Below are positions 32,144 through 43,407 of a stretch of DNA of 64,000 nt, piece after piece. Source of the stretch: Apiosordaria backusii (Eukaryota > Ascomycota > Sordariomycetes > Sordariales > Lasiosphaeriaceae); contig JAUKTV010000013.1 of the NCBI GenBank assembly GCA_030549205.1, positions 1,116,001 to 1,180,000 of the forward strand, read 5' to 3'. The notes beneath the pieces were generated by a model, which searched no databases, was not told the DNA's origin, and saw only the letters and a program-made list of their open reading frames with translations. Each line of letters begins with the position of its first letter. Within the stretch, counting starts at the first letter, position 1. A program made the translations under genes and the position numbers.

Positions 32144-33823
32144 TCAAGCCATGTTCACCAGGGCCAAGACAGCAAAAGCCCACACAATCGCCACCGCCGG
32201 ACGACACCTTGAACCCGGCGAGGAAATTGGGGATCTTGCTGTCGAGGTCGCACCTGGTGGCGATCCAGGCACCACAGCCGAGGAGGCTGTCGCGGAGGCG
32301 CCGTTTGTATCTGTTCCGGTTCCTGTACCACCAACGCCAGGGGTTGCCGTCGTGTCACCAGCGCTCGAAATGGTCACAGCTGGTTCATTGGTCATGCCAC
32401 ATGCGCCCACTACCATGGAGAGATCCTTGACATTGCCGAGTGCTGCGGGGGTGGAACCACAGCTGGCAGCCTGTGTCATCCAAACTGAGTCTGTCTCGAG
32501 GTCAAACACGACTGTTTCGCTCGGTTAGCATGGCTTGCAAGGATAACGGCAAAGAGAAAACATACTGTAAGCAGACCGCAGAAATGTATCCCCCAACAGC
32601 GTGAATTTCTCGCTCGGTATGATGCCCAAAAAACAGGCCGGTGGGTTGCTAGGCACTTCTCTGATCATCTCCTTATATGGCACCCGGATCTTGAGCCCGT
32701 TGAAGGCAAAGTCCAGTGTGCCGTTCATGGCTGTAAGACCGCAGTCGATGCGATAGAACCCATTGTCATCTTCCTTCTCGGCCCCGAAATCCTTTGCGAT
32801 CGACGCTGCGAGAGTCGGTGGGAGCAATGTCATTGTCGATCCAGAATCCAAGAACACAGGCATGCTGCTGCCTTCGTACACTTTCGTATTGTTGTTGGGC
32901 GGGGTGATAGAAATCGAGTTCATGTCGATCCAAAAACGGGGTACTTGATCTGGCGAGTTGTTTGCGTCAATGATGGGTAGTCTGGCCAAGGGGCCGGCAA
33001 ATTTAGAAGGGTCGACACCACCAAACACGATGACTCCCTCCTTTTCCTCCTTGCTGCCCAGCGCGAGGGTGTATGCCTTGGCCCTGATGGCATTCTGGGC
33101 AACCAGTTGATCGACAAAGTTCTTGTACTTTGTGGCAATGCCTTTCCCATAGCCGATACCCAGGATGCCCGAGAAGGTATCCTCTGTCGCAGTCGCCACG
33201 CCAAACTGAACAGCCTGGAGGGCGGTCGCTGTTCCGGCAAGAGTGATGGTGTCTTCAAAATATGTGATGTTGGCGGTTCCGATGCCATACTTTAAAGTCT
33301 TGGTGGTTCCCAGCGATTTTGCTGTCGAAGATGTATTGCCATCATACCGGCCGACTTGCTGACAAAACGCTGCGTCTGCTCCTTGGACAGTAGTGCAATC
33401 CGGGTTTACCCACAACTCAAACGACCCTGTATCCAACTGCACGAAGACCGGTTGTGGTGGTGTACCAATGCTGACTACAGGCATGTTAGCTTGATGACCG
33501 TTACCACCAGAAAACACCATGGGCGCATTACGTTGAGCGTAGTAGGCAATATCAGACCGGTTGGCGAGCTGGAGTTGGACCCCCCGCTTGTTAGAGAAGT
33601 GCTTGGCGTTTGTTGAGTGGACGATGGGCAGGTGAACGCAACCGTCGTCGTGCGCTATCACTGATGAGTTTATGAGCTTTATCGGGGCATGTGTGTGTGG
33701 TATTGAGACATTTGTTCGTGGTATCGTGGTGTTTGTGAATGGCAGGGAGGAAGCTATCGCATGGCCGCCGAAGGTCGAGGAGATGAGCAACACGGATGCG
33801 GTAAGGATCAAGGGAAGTGCCAT
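32144..33823 (-). CDS. GPI-anchored aspartic protease (yapsin/OpsB-like)
   Basis: Two exons (33823-32566 and 32511-32144; 54-nt intron with GTATGT donor) give 541 residues. The start MALPLILTASVLLISSTFGG is a signal peptide; a longer upstream frame was rejected because it lacks a natural start. The pepsin-fold catalytic pair is clear: VQLDTGSFELW (Asp131) and VFLDSGSTMTLL (Asp326). The flap-side region and FTLLGDTFLRSAYIVFD near the end are typical of A1 peptidases; the last motif is only completed by splicing. A Thr/Gly/Ser-rich stalk and a terminal hydrophobic segment (AVAIVWAFAVLALVNMA) indicate a GPI anchor. Family knowledge: yapsins and OpsB-like proteases act at the plasma membrane and wall, processing cell-wall proteins, often after mono- or dibasic residues. 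Confidence 0.9.
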
Positions 33824-34844
33824 TGCTGGCGAGTATTGTGTCGGCGGACTACCACGACGGCGTCTGCATCGGCGAGGATATCGGACTCGACAAACAGCAC
33901 TAAAAGTCCAAAGGGGTATATACGTAAAAAAACGGCCGGCCGGTTCCACGAGAAAAGAACAAGAACACAGAAATGAAGGTATCAAAACGAAGGTATGGAG
34001 GCCGGATTCCCAAGCTCGCCGGCGGCCTTGGACCGCACCAATCTGGCTCCTGCAAGAAACAAAAAAGAAAATGGGCTGTAAGAGGCACAGAGAAGGAAAG
34101 GAGAAAAGAAGGAAAGGAGGCGAGAAAGGCAAGAAAGCACCACACAGTGGCCAGTATCGAGTAGAAACCAAGGTAAAATGACGAAGAAAGGGAATTAGGT
34201 GGTGTGAAACAAGAAGAGAGCCATGGTGGGCTTCGCGTGGGTGGAAAGGAGGAGTCTGTGTGCGAGTACACCCGGTACAACCTTGTGCGGTCGTAATGTC
34301 TCATCCCGCAACTTGCTGGTGGACACACGCATGGGAGCTCCGGGAGAAGATCAGGAGGTGTTGTCAATGACCGGGGCCGTACTTGAGCCTCACCTTGAGG
34401 CTGGCAGTGGGGGTTCGGTATGACAGGCCCATGTTGGGCTCAGTTGGCGACAATGATAATGAAAATGAATCAATCCGCGCCTGAAAAGATGTACCGTCGA
34501 ATTGTCGATGCCATGGAGGCGCCGAGAAGCGCGCGCTGACAACGGTAGCCAGAATCTCTCGAGCTGTGACAATCAGGGTGATCAAACACTTGAGGGGACG
34601 ATGTCGCAGCGAGGACCCTGCGTTTCCGATTAAGGTTTCTTAGTGACAGGGTTCTGCAAACCCCCATCGTCTCAGGGGACAGGCCTTGGCCAATCAAATC
34701 CCAGCTTGCTGCGCACCCCACAAAACATCAAACCGGAAACATTCTCGCACTTGACTGTTTGGCATCCGACATCTGGAATCACGAATTCACAATACCTATG
34801 GTGCCTAGCATTGAGATGAGACTTTCTCCAAGTTAAAGTTATAG
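33824..34844. other. Intergenic / protease promoter
   Basis: Purine-rich on the plus strand, with overlapping non-natural open frames on both strands. Nothing else supported. Confidence 0.5.
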
Positions 34845-35870
34845 TCACTCATCAAAGTCAGCAACCCGAATGACAACCTTTCCCGTTGTCTGTCCGCTTT
34901 CCAGCCTCTCAAAAGCCTGCTCATAATCCTCAAACGCCCACACACTATCCACCGTCGGCCTCACTTTGCCAACCTCGATTAGCCTTCCAATCTCTGCCAG
35001 ATTCTCCCCAGATGGTTCAACGATAAAGAAGTTGCTCTTCACGCTCTCTTTCTGAACTTCGTGTGGCCTGGCATCTTCAGGAGGACCACAGATACTGACG
35101 ATTCTTCCCTGAGATTTGACAGCGAACCAGCAGCTCTCTAGTGTCTTGCCCCCAACCATGTCCACCACGACATCAACTTCCTTTTCAGGAGACGCCCATT
35201 GCTGAAGAGAAGTCTCCTTGTAATTGACCACCTCAGTCGCTCCCAGTTCCTCCACATGGGCAACCTTATCAGGTCCACATAGCCCAACTACCTCGCAACC
35301 AGCCAAAGCAGCAAGCTGTACAGCCCAACTGCCAACGCCCCCAGCCGCTCCCGTGATCAGCACCCTTTTCTTTGCATTCTCCTCGACCGCATTTTGATTT
35401 CCCCCCAAAAGACCGTCCTTGTTCAAGCCTCCGTGTGTGAACAAAGCCTGCCAAGCAGTCAGCGAACTCAGGGGCGTGGCAGCTGCCTCAATCCATCCCA
35501 AGTTCGCCGGAATTAGTGCTATTTCTGAAAGACGGGCAAGCGCATATTCGCGGGCTGCGCCAGGACGGGTAGCGTCGATGCGGCAGTAGACCCTATCTCC
35601 CAGTTTGAACCCTCCGGTGTTGGTGGGGGGCAAGCGGACGATGACACCTGCGAGGTCTTGAGAAGGTACGGGGGTTTTGGTAGAGGGGATCACCTCAGGG
35701 AAAGCTGCGGCCCAGGTGAGCTCCCCTTTACAGGGCGCAGTGGTGTACACTTTGATGAGCACATCAGAAGGGTGAGAAGGCAAGGGCAGAGGTGAGGTCG
35801 TGAGGGTAAGGGAAGGGGAATGAGGAGACGGTTGGAGCAAGGTCTTCATTGAGTGTGGGAGGGGAGACAT
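34845..35870 (-). CDS. MDR-superfamily oxidoreductase (quinone reductase/RTN4IP1-like)
   Basis: 341 residues, intronless, from ATG 35870 (MSPLPHS); MKTLLQPS at 35849 is an alternative start. A GroES-like N-terminal fold is indicated by SQDLAGVIVRL and FKLGDRVYCR. The Rossmann dinucleotide site is LITGAAGGVGSWAVQLAAL at about residues 171-189, followed by a VVDMVGG block. The zinc-ligand Cys/His set of true alcohol dehydrogenases is not evident, pointing to a zinc-free NADPH-dependent quinone or enone reductase type. The C-terminal FERLESGQTTGKVVIRV is typical of the family. Exact substrate unknown. It is divergently arranged with the Nudix gene across a ~600-bp promoter region. Confidence 0.87.
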   Translation of the reverse strand: MSPLPHSMKTLLQPSPHSPSLTLTTSPLPLPSHPSDVLIKVYTTAPCKGELTWAAAFPEVIPSTKTPVPSQDLAGVIVRLPPTNTGGFKLGDRVYCRIDATRPGAAREYALARLSEIALIPANLGWIEAAATPLSSLTAWQALFTHGGLNKDGLLGGNQNAVEENAKKRVLITGAAGGVGSWAVQLAALAGCEVVGLCGPDKVAHVEELGATEVVNYKETSLQQWASPEKEVDVVVDMVGGKTLESCWFAVKSQGRIVSICGPPEDARPHEVQKESVKSNFFIVEPSGENLAEIGRLIEVGKVRPTVDSVWAFEDYEQAFERLESGQTTGKVVIRVADFDE

Positions 35871-36465
35871 TGTGTCAGGCGCAAGTAAGGTGTGGTTGTT
35901 ATTCGAAGTAAGTGCCACTGGTCAAGCGGGTGCTACTGATTGACACTGCTGAGCTGGGGGACTCTTATACACCTCTTGAAAGCAGCCAAGAATTGGTGGT
36001 GAGTAATCCGTGCTACGTGAGCTACATGATGTTGCCAGTTCCAGGTTCGCATATGGATGCGAGGTTGAGTTTAGCAAACACTTCTCCGAGGAGGTTTATG
36101 GTGATAAAGCTGTGTAAGCTTGGATTACTCAGCGAGCTGAATTTGTGCAGAGGTCTTCTCAAAATGTTCTGGTCTTTGTGATTGAACACGGAGGTGCACT
36201 CATTCCATCCGCTTTCTCCCGAGCTTCGATCTCGCATGCAAAGTAAGCACGGGGCAATACCTCATATCGAATATGCCTTGACGCCTCGCCTGTTCATGAA
36301 TTGAGTCTGACTCACTGTGGGGGAGTTTGGCGGTGAGAGCGGGGCTTGACTGGGGTTGCTCTCTTCAATCAACACTCCAAACAAGAGCAACCAACTCAAC
36401 CACAGTATCAAGAACTCTCCTCTCAACTTACCTTCTTCTTCTTTCCGAAAGAGAAACAAGTGAAA
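35871..36465. promoter_or_regulatory. Divergent promoter region
   Basis: Shared upstream region of the MDR oxidoreductase (minus) and the Nudix hydrolase (plus). No specific binding site is called. Confidence 0.5.
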
Positions 36466-37056
36466 ATGCCACCCCCGCCCCCACCATCAGGGTTCACCTT
36501 CACCTTCTCGCCAGGCCTCTCCGCTTACAATGTCACAGTCGACGCCCTGCTCAAAGACCGTCAGCCTCATGTCCCGCTCCTCAAGCACCTAGCCACCGGC
36601 GCTCTGGTTTTCTCACAAGATGACCACATCCTCCTCCTCCAGCGAGCCCCAGACGACTCTATGCCATTAAAATGGGAAATCCCCGGTGGCGCTTGTGACC
36701 TCGAGGATGAAACCGTCTTGCATGGACTGGCGAGGGAATTGTGGGAAGAGAGCGGGCTTCTAATGACACGCGCCATCGAACTGGTTGCAAGAGATGTCTT
36801 TCTTACACGGAGGGGAAATACCGTAGAGAAGATGACGTTCGAGGCAGAGGTGCAAGCACCAAGCTCATCTGAAAGACCAGTGGTGACACTTGACCCTCAA
36901 GAACATGTTCAGTTTCTCTGGGCTACCGAGGAGGAGTGTCGACTGGGGAAGGCCAAGTTGGGTGAGGAGGAAGTGGATATCAATTTTACAACCAAGGACC
37001 AGAGAAGGGTGATTTTGACTGGATTCAAGCACAGGAAAGAGAGAGGTAGACAATGA
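36466..37056 (+). CDS. Nudix hydrolase-domain protein
   Basis: 196 residues, single exon, from ATG 36466 just after an AAA-rich leader. The Nudix box G-x5-E-x7-R-E-L-x-E-E-x-G is complete: it begins GACDLEDETV and ends ARELWEESGL, at about residues 75-98, and supplies the Mg2+-binding helix. The preceding LLLQRAPDDSMPLKWEIPGG strand is typical. Family knowledge: Nudix enzymes hydrolyse nucleoside diphosphates linked to another group (X). The N-terminal Pro-run and FTFTFSPGLSAYNV segment are not diagnostic, so the substrate (for example ADP-ribose or an oxidised nucleotide) cannot be named. A cytosolic protein is likely, as there is no signal peptide. Confidence 0.87.
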   Translation: MPPPPPPSGFTFTFSPGLSAYNVTVDALLKDRQPHVPLLKHLATGALVFSQDDHILLLQRAPDDSMPLKWEIPGGACDLEDETVLHGLARELWEESGLLMTRAIELVARDVFLTRRGNTVEKMTFEAEVQAPSSSERPVVTLDPQEHVQFLWATEEECRLGKAKLGEEEVDINFTTKDQRRVILTGFKHRKERGRQ

Positions 37057-37267
37057 AGAAAATAATACCTTCCTTCCTCAGGGAAACAACCCTAACCCTT
37101 AATTGATATAATCCCTCCTGTCTGCCACAACACGTTAAAGTGCCCCACTTATCAGCTGCCCACGCGACGCGACTGCGGCATTCCCTTGTGCTCGCAGGCA
37201 GTAGGTCGTATTGAGATTGTTTGTTCACGCAGCTTCATGCTTCACCGGGCAGACACACAAAGATACA

Positions 37268-39988
37268 ATGGAGGCCGGCTTTGATCCAGCCCAACCTTTC
37301 AGGGGCGTTGTCATCTGCTGCACCAGCATCCCGCCAGACCTCAGGGTAACACTCTCCCCTTTCCTCTGCCCCTGCTTGTCGCTCCGTTCTCCAGCTAATC
37401 AACTGACCTTCAACTTACAGGAAGACATCGCAGCGAAGACGATCGAACTGGGAGGTCTCCACAAGTATGATCTCACCCCCGAATGTACGCATCTAATCGT
37501 CGGCAACTACGACACGCCAAAGTACCGTCATGTCGCCAAGGAGCGCCCAGATGTCAAGCCCATGGCGACTGCCTGGGTGGGAGCCGTCCGAGATCTCTGG
37601 GTGAGAGATGCTGAGATAGACTTTGCCGCCCTGGAAAAAGAGTGGCAGATGCGCACCTTTGAGAAGAATGGAGGAAATTTGGACCCAAACCACCCCCGTG
37701 GCCAACTCCTCTGCTGCACAACTGGTATCGAGGACCCCGCTGCGCGTCAGGAAATCGCAAACTTGGTTGAAGCCAACGGTGGACGGTACACGGGTGACCT
37801 TGTCAAAGATGTCACGCACCTGGTCGCCCAGAGACCCGAGGGCAAGAAATACCAAGCCTCGAAGAGGTGGGGGCAGCACACCGTGTCAGTCGAGTGGGTT
37901 AGGGACAGTGTTGAGCGAGGCATGATCTTGGACGAGAAGTACTACGACCCTGTGCTGCCTCCGGAAGAAAGGGGTGTTGGCGCATGGAATAGAGAACGGG
38001 CACAGCATGCTGCTCCGGGCAAACGGCTGAGGGAAAACGCCGTTGCCCAGGAGGATGGAAAGAGAAAGCTGCGCAAGACTGCCAGCATGAAACTTAACAG
38101 CCAGAGAGATAACCTTTGGGGGGACATTTTAGGAATGGGAAAGCCACCACAGCCCGAGTCTGCGCCCGCGGAACCTTTCGAGACCACCCCGCAGCAGCCT
38201 GCTCTCTCCACGTCTGTCCAACTTGTCCCGCAACCGCCACTTTCAGGCCCTGCAAAGTCAATGGACACTCAAGGCTCAAAGCTCTCGTCGTTTGGTCGTC
38301 CAGACGAGAGTGCCGTGTATGCCTCATGCTGCTTCTTTATCACCGGGTTCTCGACCCAAAAGTCTGAAGTACTCCTTAATACTGTGGCCTCTTTGGGCGG
38401 CATGATATGCCATTCTCTCGAGGAAGTTATCTCAGCATCCGGTGCACAAATGGCACACCGATTTCTCATTGTACCGCAGAATTCTCCTGCAGAAAAACGT
38501 CCTCGGGTTCCCGAAAATGTTAACACCGTTACCGAATTCTATATCGAGAAGTGTCTTCACAACAAACGCTTCTTCCACCCGGCAGATCATGTTATCGGAC
38601 GTCCGTTTCCAACATTTCCCATCCCAGGTTTTGAGAATCTCTCCATATGTACGGCGAACTTTACCGGTGTCGACCTCAACCAGATCGACAAATCCATCAG
38701 GCAACTGGGGGCGAGATATGAGGAGCGATTTACTGCCGAGATCTCGATATTAGTCTGCCCAACACTCTCCGGGATCAGGCCACAGAAGCTGAAGCTCGCG
38801 TTGGATTGGAAGGTACCTGTTGTGAGCGCCGACTGGCTATGGAGATGCATATCCACTGGCTCTCCTGTGCCCATCAAAGACTTTTTATTTCCAGAGCTGA
38901 AACAACAGGATTTACAAGGACCAAAGCACACCACAGCAAATAAAGCTGCTGACGTCGCAAAGGACAGGCCAAAACCCAAACAACCAACTAGGGACGCTGT
39001 AGACAAGGATTTGTTCTCGAAGTCTACTGCTACCGCCAAGCCAAAACGTCGCTCTGATATTGATGAGTCGGCCTTTGCGCCTGAGAAGACGGACACGACT
39101 GTTAAACCACCAAAAAAGAGAGCGGCGCCAGAAGAATCCTTCTTCACTACCGCCAATACGCACTTTGAAACAGCGCCCACTCACCACGCTCCCAGCGAAT
39201 CTACCGACGGCCCCTCCCATGATACCCCCAAAGCGCCTCTCTCAGAAACCTCACCCAATTCCCTTAATAGGCCCTCGTCCTCCTCCTCGTCCTCTTCTCG
39301 ACCTGGGCAAGCACAGGAGGTCCGCAAACCCCTAAGCCGCATACGCTCCGAAGTCGCCGATTCCGACGCAACAGAAGGCGATGTGGGACATCCGGCTGAT
39401 CTAGCCTCTCCGCTCCCCTCGGTGCCTGAGCTGAGGCCGCAAAAGGACGGCACCGAAAAACTGAGGAAACTGCGCGCAGAAAAGGAACGTATTGCCCTGT
39501 CTGAAAAGCTAGTCTCTACCCTTCTCAAGAGGACCGCCACCACAGTCATCACCGAAGGGTCAGAGGTTGTCGGGCTCACTGCCGACCAACTGTCCTCCCT
39601 GGACAGCGACAAGCAGCAACCCCAAGCCAAGAGGCGCAAAAGAGAGATTATGGGCAGGGCAATCTCGAATGTGTCGGCCGTGTCCAACGCCTCGGCAACT
39701 AGCAGCACCGAGCAAAAGGAGGCAGACGAGGGGGACAACAAGAGACCGCCGGGGCCGCCGGTGTCAAGCTCGCAGCTCCACTTTGAGGATTTGCAAACGA
39801 GACAAGCCAAGGCAGCGTTGCTTGGGAAGTTGACGGGGAACAAGGTGGACGGCGGTGCGAAATCGGCGGCTGAACAAGGCTTCGTCACGATAGGCGATTT
39901 GGGAGGCTATGGGCCTTCCAATAACGCTGCGAGTGCTGGTGCCGGTGGAGGAGCTCTGCCACAGAGGAGGGCTGCCAGGAGGAGGTAG
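37268..39988 (+). CDS. Multi-BRCT replication/checkpoint protein (Dpb11/Rad4/TopBP1-like)
   Basis: Two exons (37268-37345 and 37421-39988; 75-nt intron) give 881 residues. Four BRCT repeats are visible: about 10-95 (FRGVVICCTSIPPDLR..WV), 119-205 (GQLLCCTTGIEDPAARQEIA..WV), 322-410 (ASCCFFITGFSTQKSEVLLN) and 429-520 (SICTANFTGVDLNQIDKSIR..WLWRC). A long disordered, phospho-site-rich C-terminus with basic clusters (KRRKRE) follows. Family knowledge: the yeast Dpb11 and fission yeast Rad4/Cut5 proteins have two BRCT pairs. They bind phosphorylated Sld2/Sld3-type partners to start replication and activate the Mec1/ATR checkpoint. The four-repeat layout supports this assignment. Confidence 0.9.
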   Translation: MEAGFDPAQPFRGVVICCTSIPPDLRVTLSPFLCPCLSLRSPANQLTFNLQEDIAAKTIELGGLHKYDLTPECTHLIVGNYDTPKYRHVAKERPDVKPMATAWVGAVRDLWVRDAEIDFAALEKEWQMRTFEKNGGNLDPNHPRGQLLCCTTGIEDPAARQEIANLVEANGGRYTGDLVKDVTHLVAQRPEGKKYQASKRWGQHTVSVEWVRDSVERGMILDEKYYDPVLPPEERGVGAWNRERAQHAAPGKRLRENAVAQEDGKRKLRKTASMKLNSQRDNLWGDILGMGKPPQPESAPAEPFETTPQQPALSTSVQLVPQPPLSGPAKSMDTQGSKLSSFGRPDESAVYASCCFFITGFSTQKSEVLLNTVASLGGMICHSLEEVISASGAQMAHRFLIVPQNSPAEKRPRVPENVNTVTEFYIEKCLHNKRFFHPADHVIGRPFPTFPIPGFENLSICTANFTGVDLNQIDKSIRQLGARYEERFTAEISILVCPTLSGIRPQKLKLALDWKVPVVSADWLWRCISTGSPVPIKDFLFPELKQQDLQGPKHTTANKAADVAKDRPKPKQPTRDAVDKDLFSKSTATAKPKRRSDIDESAFAPEKTDTTVKPPKKRAAPEESFFTTANTHFETAPTHHAPSESTDGPSHDTPKAPLSETSPNSLNRPSSSSSSSSRPGQAQEVRKPLSRIRSEVADSDATEGDVGHPADLASPLPSVPELRPQKDGTEKLRKLRAEKERIALSEKLVSTLLKRTATTVITEGSEVVGLTADQLSSLDSDKQQPQAKRRKREIMGRAISNVSAVSNASATSSTEQKEADEGDNKRPPGPPVSSSQLHFEDLQTRQAKAALLGKLTGNKVDGGAKSAAEQGFVTIGDLGGYGPSNNAASAGAGGGALPQRRAARRR

Positions 39989-40838
39989 ATAGCTATTTTT
40001 TTTGTTGGGGTCTTTGTCAGGGAAGCAAGCATATCATGGAGTAACTATCGGTTTTGAAGGAAATGGACAGGTGCAAGGTATATAAGTAGATGTATAAAGT
40101 TACATTGGACTAAGCAACATTAGGACTGGTAGCTATGGTTTTCTGTTGGGAAGGCAAATAGCAGGAGATACACACTGGAATAAGCATGAACATGAATGAA
40201 ATGACCAAGTAGAGACACTTTTAAGCTCTGATTTACGTGAACGGTATGTATGGCCATGAACGGCATGCTCAATTCATCCAAGCTGAAAGAATGTGGGTGT
40301 AGATGTATTATTCTTAAGTCAACATAAAACTAACGATAAATGGGTATCTTTGGGCGCCTGTTTCTTTCCAAATATCCTTCCCAAATGTTTTTCCTTGTGT
40401 TTTCCTTGTCCCTCTTGTGTATTCTCCTGCCTTGGTACCAATCCCGGCCTTCCCTCTCTGACTTGAAACCATGTTATTGCCTCCCTTGCAGTACTGTCCT
40501 CGTGCTTCAACTCTACCATGTATAGAGCAGGGCAGGTTAGATGAATTCCATCCCATCCCTTCCCATGCCGCCAGAAGTATCTAAATCTAGACCAAAATAA
40601 AACAAATCCCACCTCAACAAAAGAACTGATGAACAAGCAATGTCGAAAACCCCCCACCAAAAACATTCCATGATATCTTTATCTCTCGCACATAAAAAAA
40701 GAATTCTGATTAGTCCTGTAAATCCCCTCATTGTTCCCTTGATCCAAAGGCCCTTCCCATATCCCATGCCCGGCCCAACTTCATGAACATAATTATCCCG
40801 ACCCGGGGAAAAGAAATTGTGCATCATCAAGTCCTCCC
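39989..40838. other. Convergent intergenic region
   Basis: 3' flanks of the BRCT gene and of the low-complexity gene below. Short frames only. Confidence 0.5.
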
Positions 40839-43407
40839 TCACAAATACTGTACAGCATCAGTCAAAACACTCAGCAGCGTCGCGGCCGCGCCTCCCACAC
40901 CAATCGCCCCCGCCGTCTCCTTCCAGTGGCTCTTCCTCAAAGTCGCCCTATCATCCTCTCGAGAGCGGTCCCTGTACCTGTTGCTGTTGCTGTTCTCCCT
41001 GTTATACCGATCTCTGTCTCTATCCCTATCGGTGTATTGGCGGTTACGGCGCTCTCGCTCCCGCTCCCGCTCCCGCTCTCGTTCACGTTCCCTCTCTCTG
41101 TCCCTGTCCCTGTCGCGGGAGCTAACCCTGCGGGGTCGCTCCCTCTCCCTTTCGCGCTCACGCTCACGCTCACGCTCACGCTCCCGATCTCGTTCGCGTT
41201 GCTCGCGGGCTCGATTGTCCCGGTCTCCGGAGCGGTCGTCCCGGGGTCTGCCGTCCCTCTCCTGGTTGTCGCGCTCAGAACGGCGTCGGCCTTTTTCGCG
41301 GTGAGAGCGGTCGGTGTAGTAGCCCGGCGAGATATCCCTCGGCCCATCGTTGAACCGGACGTGATTTTGCTTCAGGATCGGCTTCGGCTCAACGGTGGCG
41401 GAGGGCGAGATTCTGCTGCCTTCTCCGTAGCCGCTGTCGGGGGGAGAGACAATGATGGGATGGGCCCTCGTGCCCTTGTCGTCGGGGCGGTATTTATCAG
41501 GGGTGTAGTCTCTGGGTATGTATTTGTTCCGTGCGGCTTCCTGGCGGTAGTCGCGCTGATCATCTGAGGAATCGCCATCGTCCCAGTGTCCTTGTTGCTG
41601 GGGTGGGTTGTTGTTGCTCCGAATCCTTGCGCCTCCGTTTCCACGCATTCTTCTTCCCTCGGGATATCCTCTTGGGCGTGCTCGGCTGGGGGGATCATAT
41701 ATTTCGCTTGGGGCACTCCTTGCGTTGCGGACTTCGGCAGTTTGTCTTGCGTACTCTGCGATTTGCTCAGGGGACAGCTTGCCAAGCACGGCAACAAATG
41801 TCGGTCTTGCCTCGTAACGCACCCCAGCCCTCTCAAGAACGACAGGCGACACGAGGCTGCGCTTTATTCTGGTCCAGGTAGCATCCAGTGGAATCTGCTT
41901 TCCTCGACCATCGGGGGCCAGATTGCTGTGCTGCCGAGCCTGTTGTTGCTGATGGTGATGGTGTGCAAGATCATTTCCAGCATGAGGTGCCGAGAGCGAT
42001 ACTTGGCTGGTATAGGGAGGTGGTGGCGTCACAGTTGATGAGCTGGGTGACAAAGCCCTAGAATAAGGAGGCGGGAGCTGGGAGGATGGCGAGGCATATC
42101 GAGGAGGCCTCGAATACTGGCCGTCGTAAGAGGAAGCATCTGCTCCAGGGATCTGCAGCGCCTGAACTCCAGGAGGCAAATACCGATTTCCTGGCGATGT
42201 GCCAGGCGAGAGATTGTAGTTGGGTGGTGGGCCGCGGGAGCCCATACGAACAGGCATCTTGTTTGCTTCGTACAAGTCGAGCGTGAGAATATCTCGTGTT
42301 GATATCAAGGCTGTTTGAGAAGTAGGGCTGGATTCAGTGTCAGAAGATTCAGATGATGTGCAGAAGTCATAGCTGAGATGTGATGAACGGTTAGAGATGG
42401 CAGGAGGTTGTAAATGTCGATGGACTTCAAGGGCTTTCTCTGTGTCCGAGGTCGGGACTCGTCGTCTTCCTTCGTTGCTGACGGGGACATCGCCATGGTT
42501 GGGTCTCGGGTCCAGGTTGGGCATTGGGTAGGATGGTGAAGCTCCTCCCTCTCCCATTGGCGGTTGGGTGCCCCATTCGACCAGCCCGCGAACAGAAGGG
42601 GGTGCTCCGTCCTCGAATGCTTCGTGCGATTCGAGCTCTCGTATGTATGCCCGAAGGACTTCCTGTTGTCTGTGTGAGTCCACGGCTTCAAAACTTGCTT
42701 TGAAACTCCGCGCGTCGGCCCAAACATACCTTGTTGTTGCGAAGAACCTGTGGTGAAAACCCCTCGTTTTCCAACTCGGTCCTGAACTCTTGCCACAGTT
42801 CTTCTTGGGCCTCTCCCACTGGTGAAGCTCTCCTTTTTCGAAACAAGCGGTTGGCAATGGCATCCACTTTGTTCTGGATATCCTCCAGCTGCGCGTTGTT
42901 GTCTGATTTCACCAGCGCATGATGCACCTTTGATGGGTTGTTCAACTGCACGGTGTCCAAGAAGTTGTCAATCTTGGCCTTTTGGGAGACCACCCGTTCC
43001 CTGACGAGATCAATCTTGAGTGCCTTTTCGGCTGGGTCTTCATCCCCGGTCCTCAAGGGATCTCGGCTGATCGATCCGATCCCATCGGGAACACTGCTGG
43101 CACCACCATACTTTTCCAGAATCGTGTTCACTTGCTTGATGGTGTAGTCGCTCTCTTTGACCAGCTTGGTCAGCTCCTCAATAAAGATGCCATTTGGACC
43201 GTCGTGATTGGATGATCCTGGCTGGTTGAGGAGAGAGTCGGCGTCCTGGATTTCGGCGTGTAAGTGCTTCAGCGCCTTCTGGAGACTGCCAACAGCCTTG
43301 CTCAGCTTAACGAAATCCGGGCCAGCAGTCCGAGAACGACGGTACGACTGTCGTGCAAGGGCGTCGACCGACTCAACGCTCAACACGCTGTCGTTCGCAA
43401 CTGTCAT
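40839..43407 (-). CDS. Large low-complexity protein with N-terminal helical domain and hydrophobic tail
   Basis: Two exons (43407-42730 and 42662-40839; 67-nt intron, phase 0) give 833 residues. Residues 1-225 form a helical domain (DALARQSYRRSRTAGPDFVK, SLQKALKHLHAEIQDADSLL) resembling the fungal N-terminal domain often placed before STAND/ankyrin proteins. A Pro/Ser/Gln-rich middle follows. Then comes an extreme Arg/Glu/Asp-rich region (RERERERE, RDRDRDRE) made by hexamer repeats at about 41050-41200. The end is KETAGAIGVGGAAATLLSVL, a Gly/Ala hydrophobic tail that may insert in a membrane. Function unknown; the Arg-Glu/Arg-Asp tract resembles RNA-associated proteins but may be simple repeat expansion. 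Confidence 0.75.
41050..41200. repeat. CGCTCx hexamer coding repeat
   Basis: Runs of CGCTCC/CGCTCA/CGCTCG hexamers, interrupted once. On the minus strand they encode alternating Arg-Glu and Arg-Asp; on the plus strand they give artefactual Arg-Ser frames. Confidence 0.9.
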
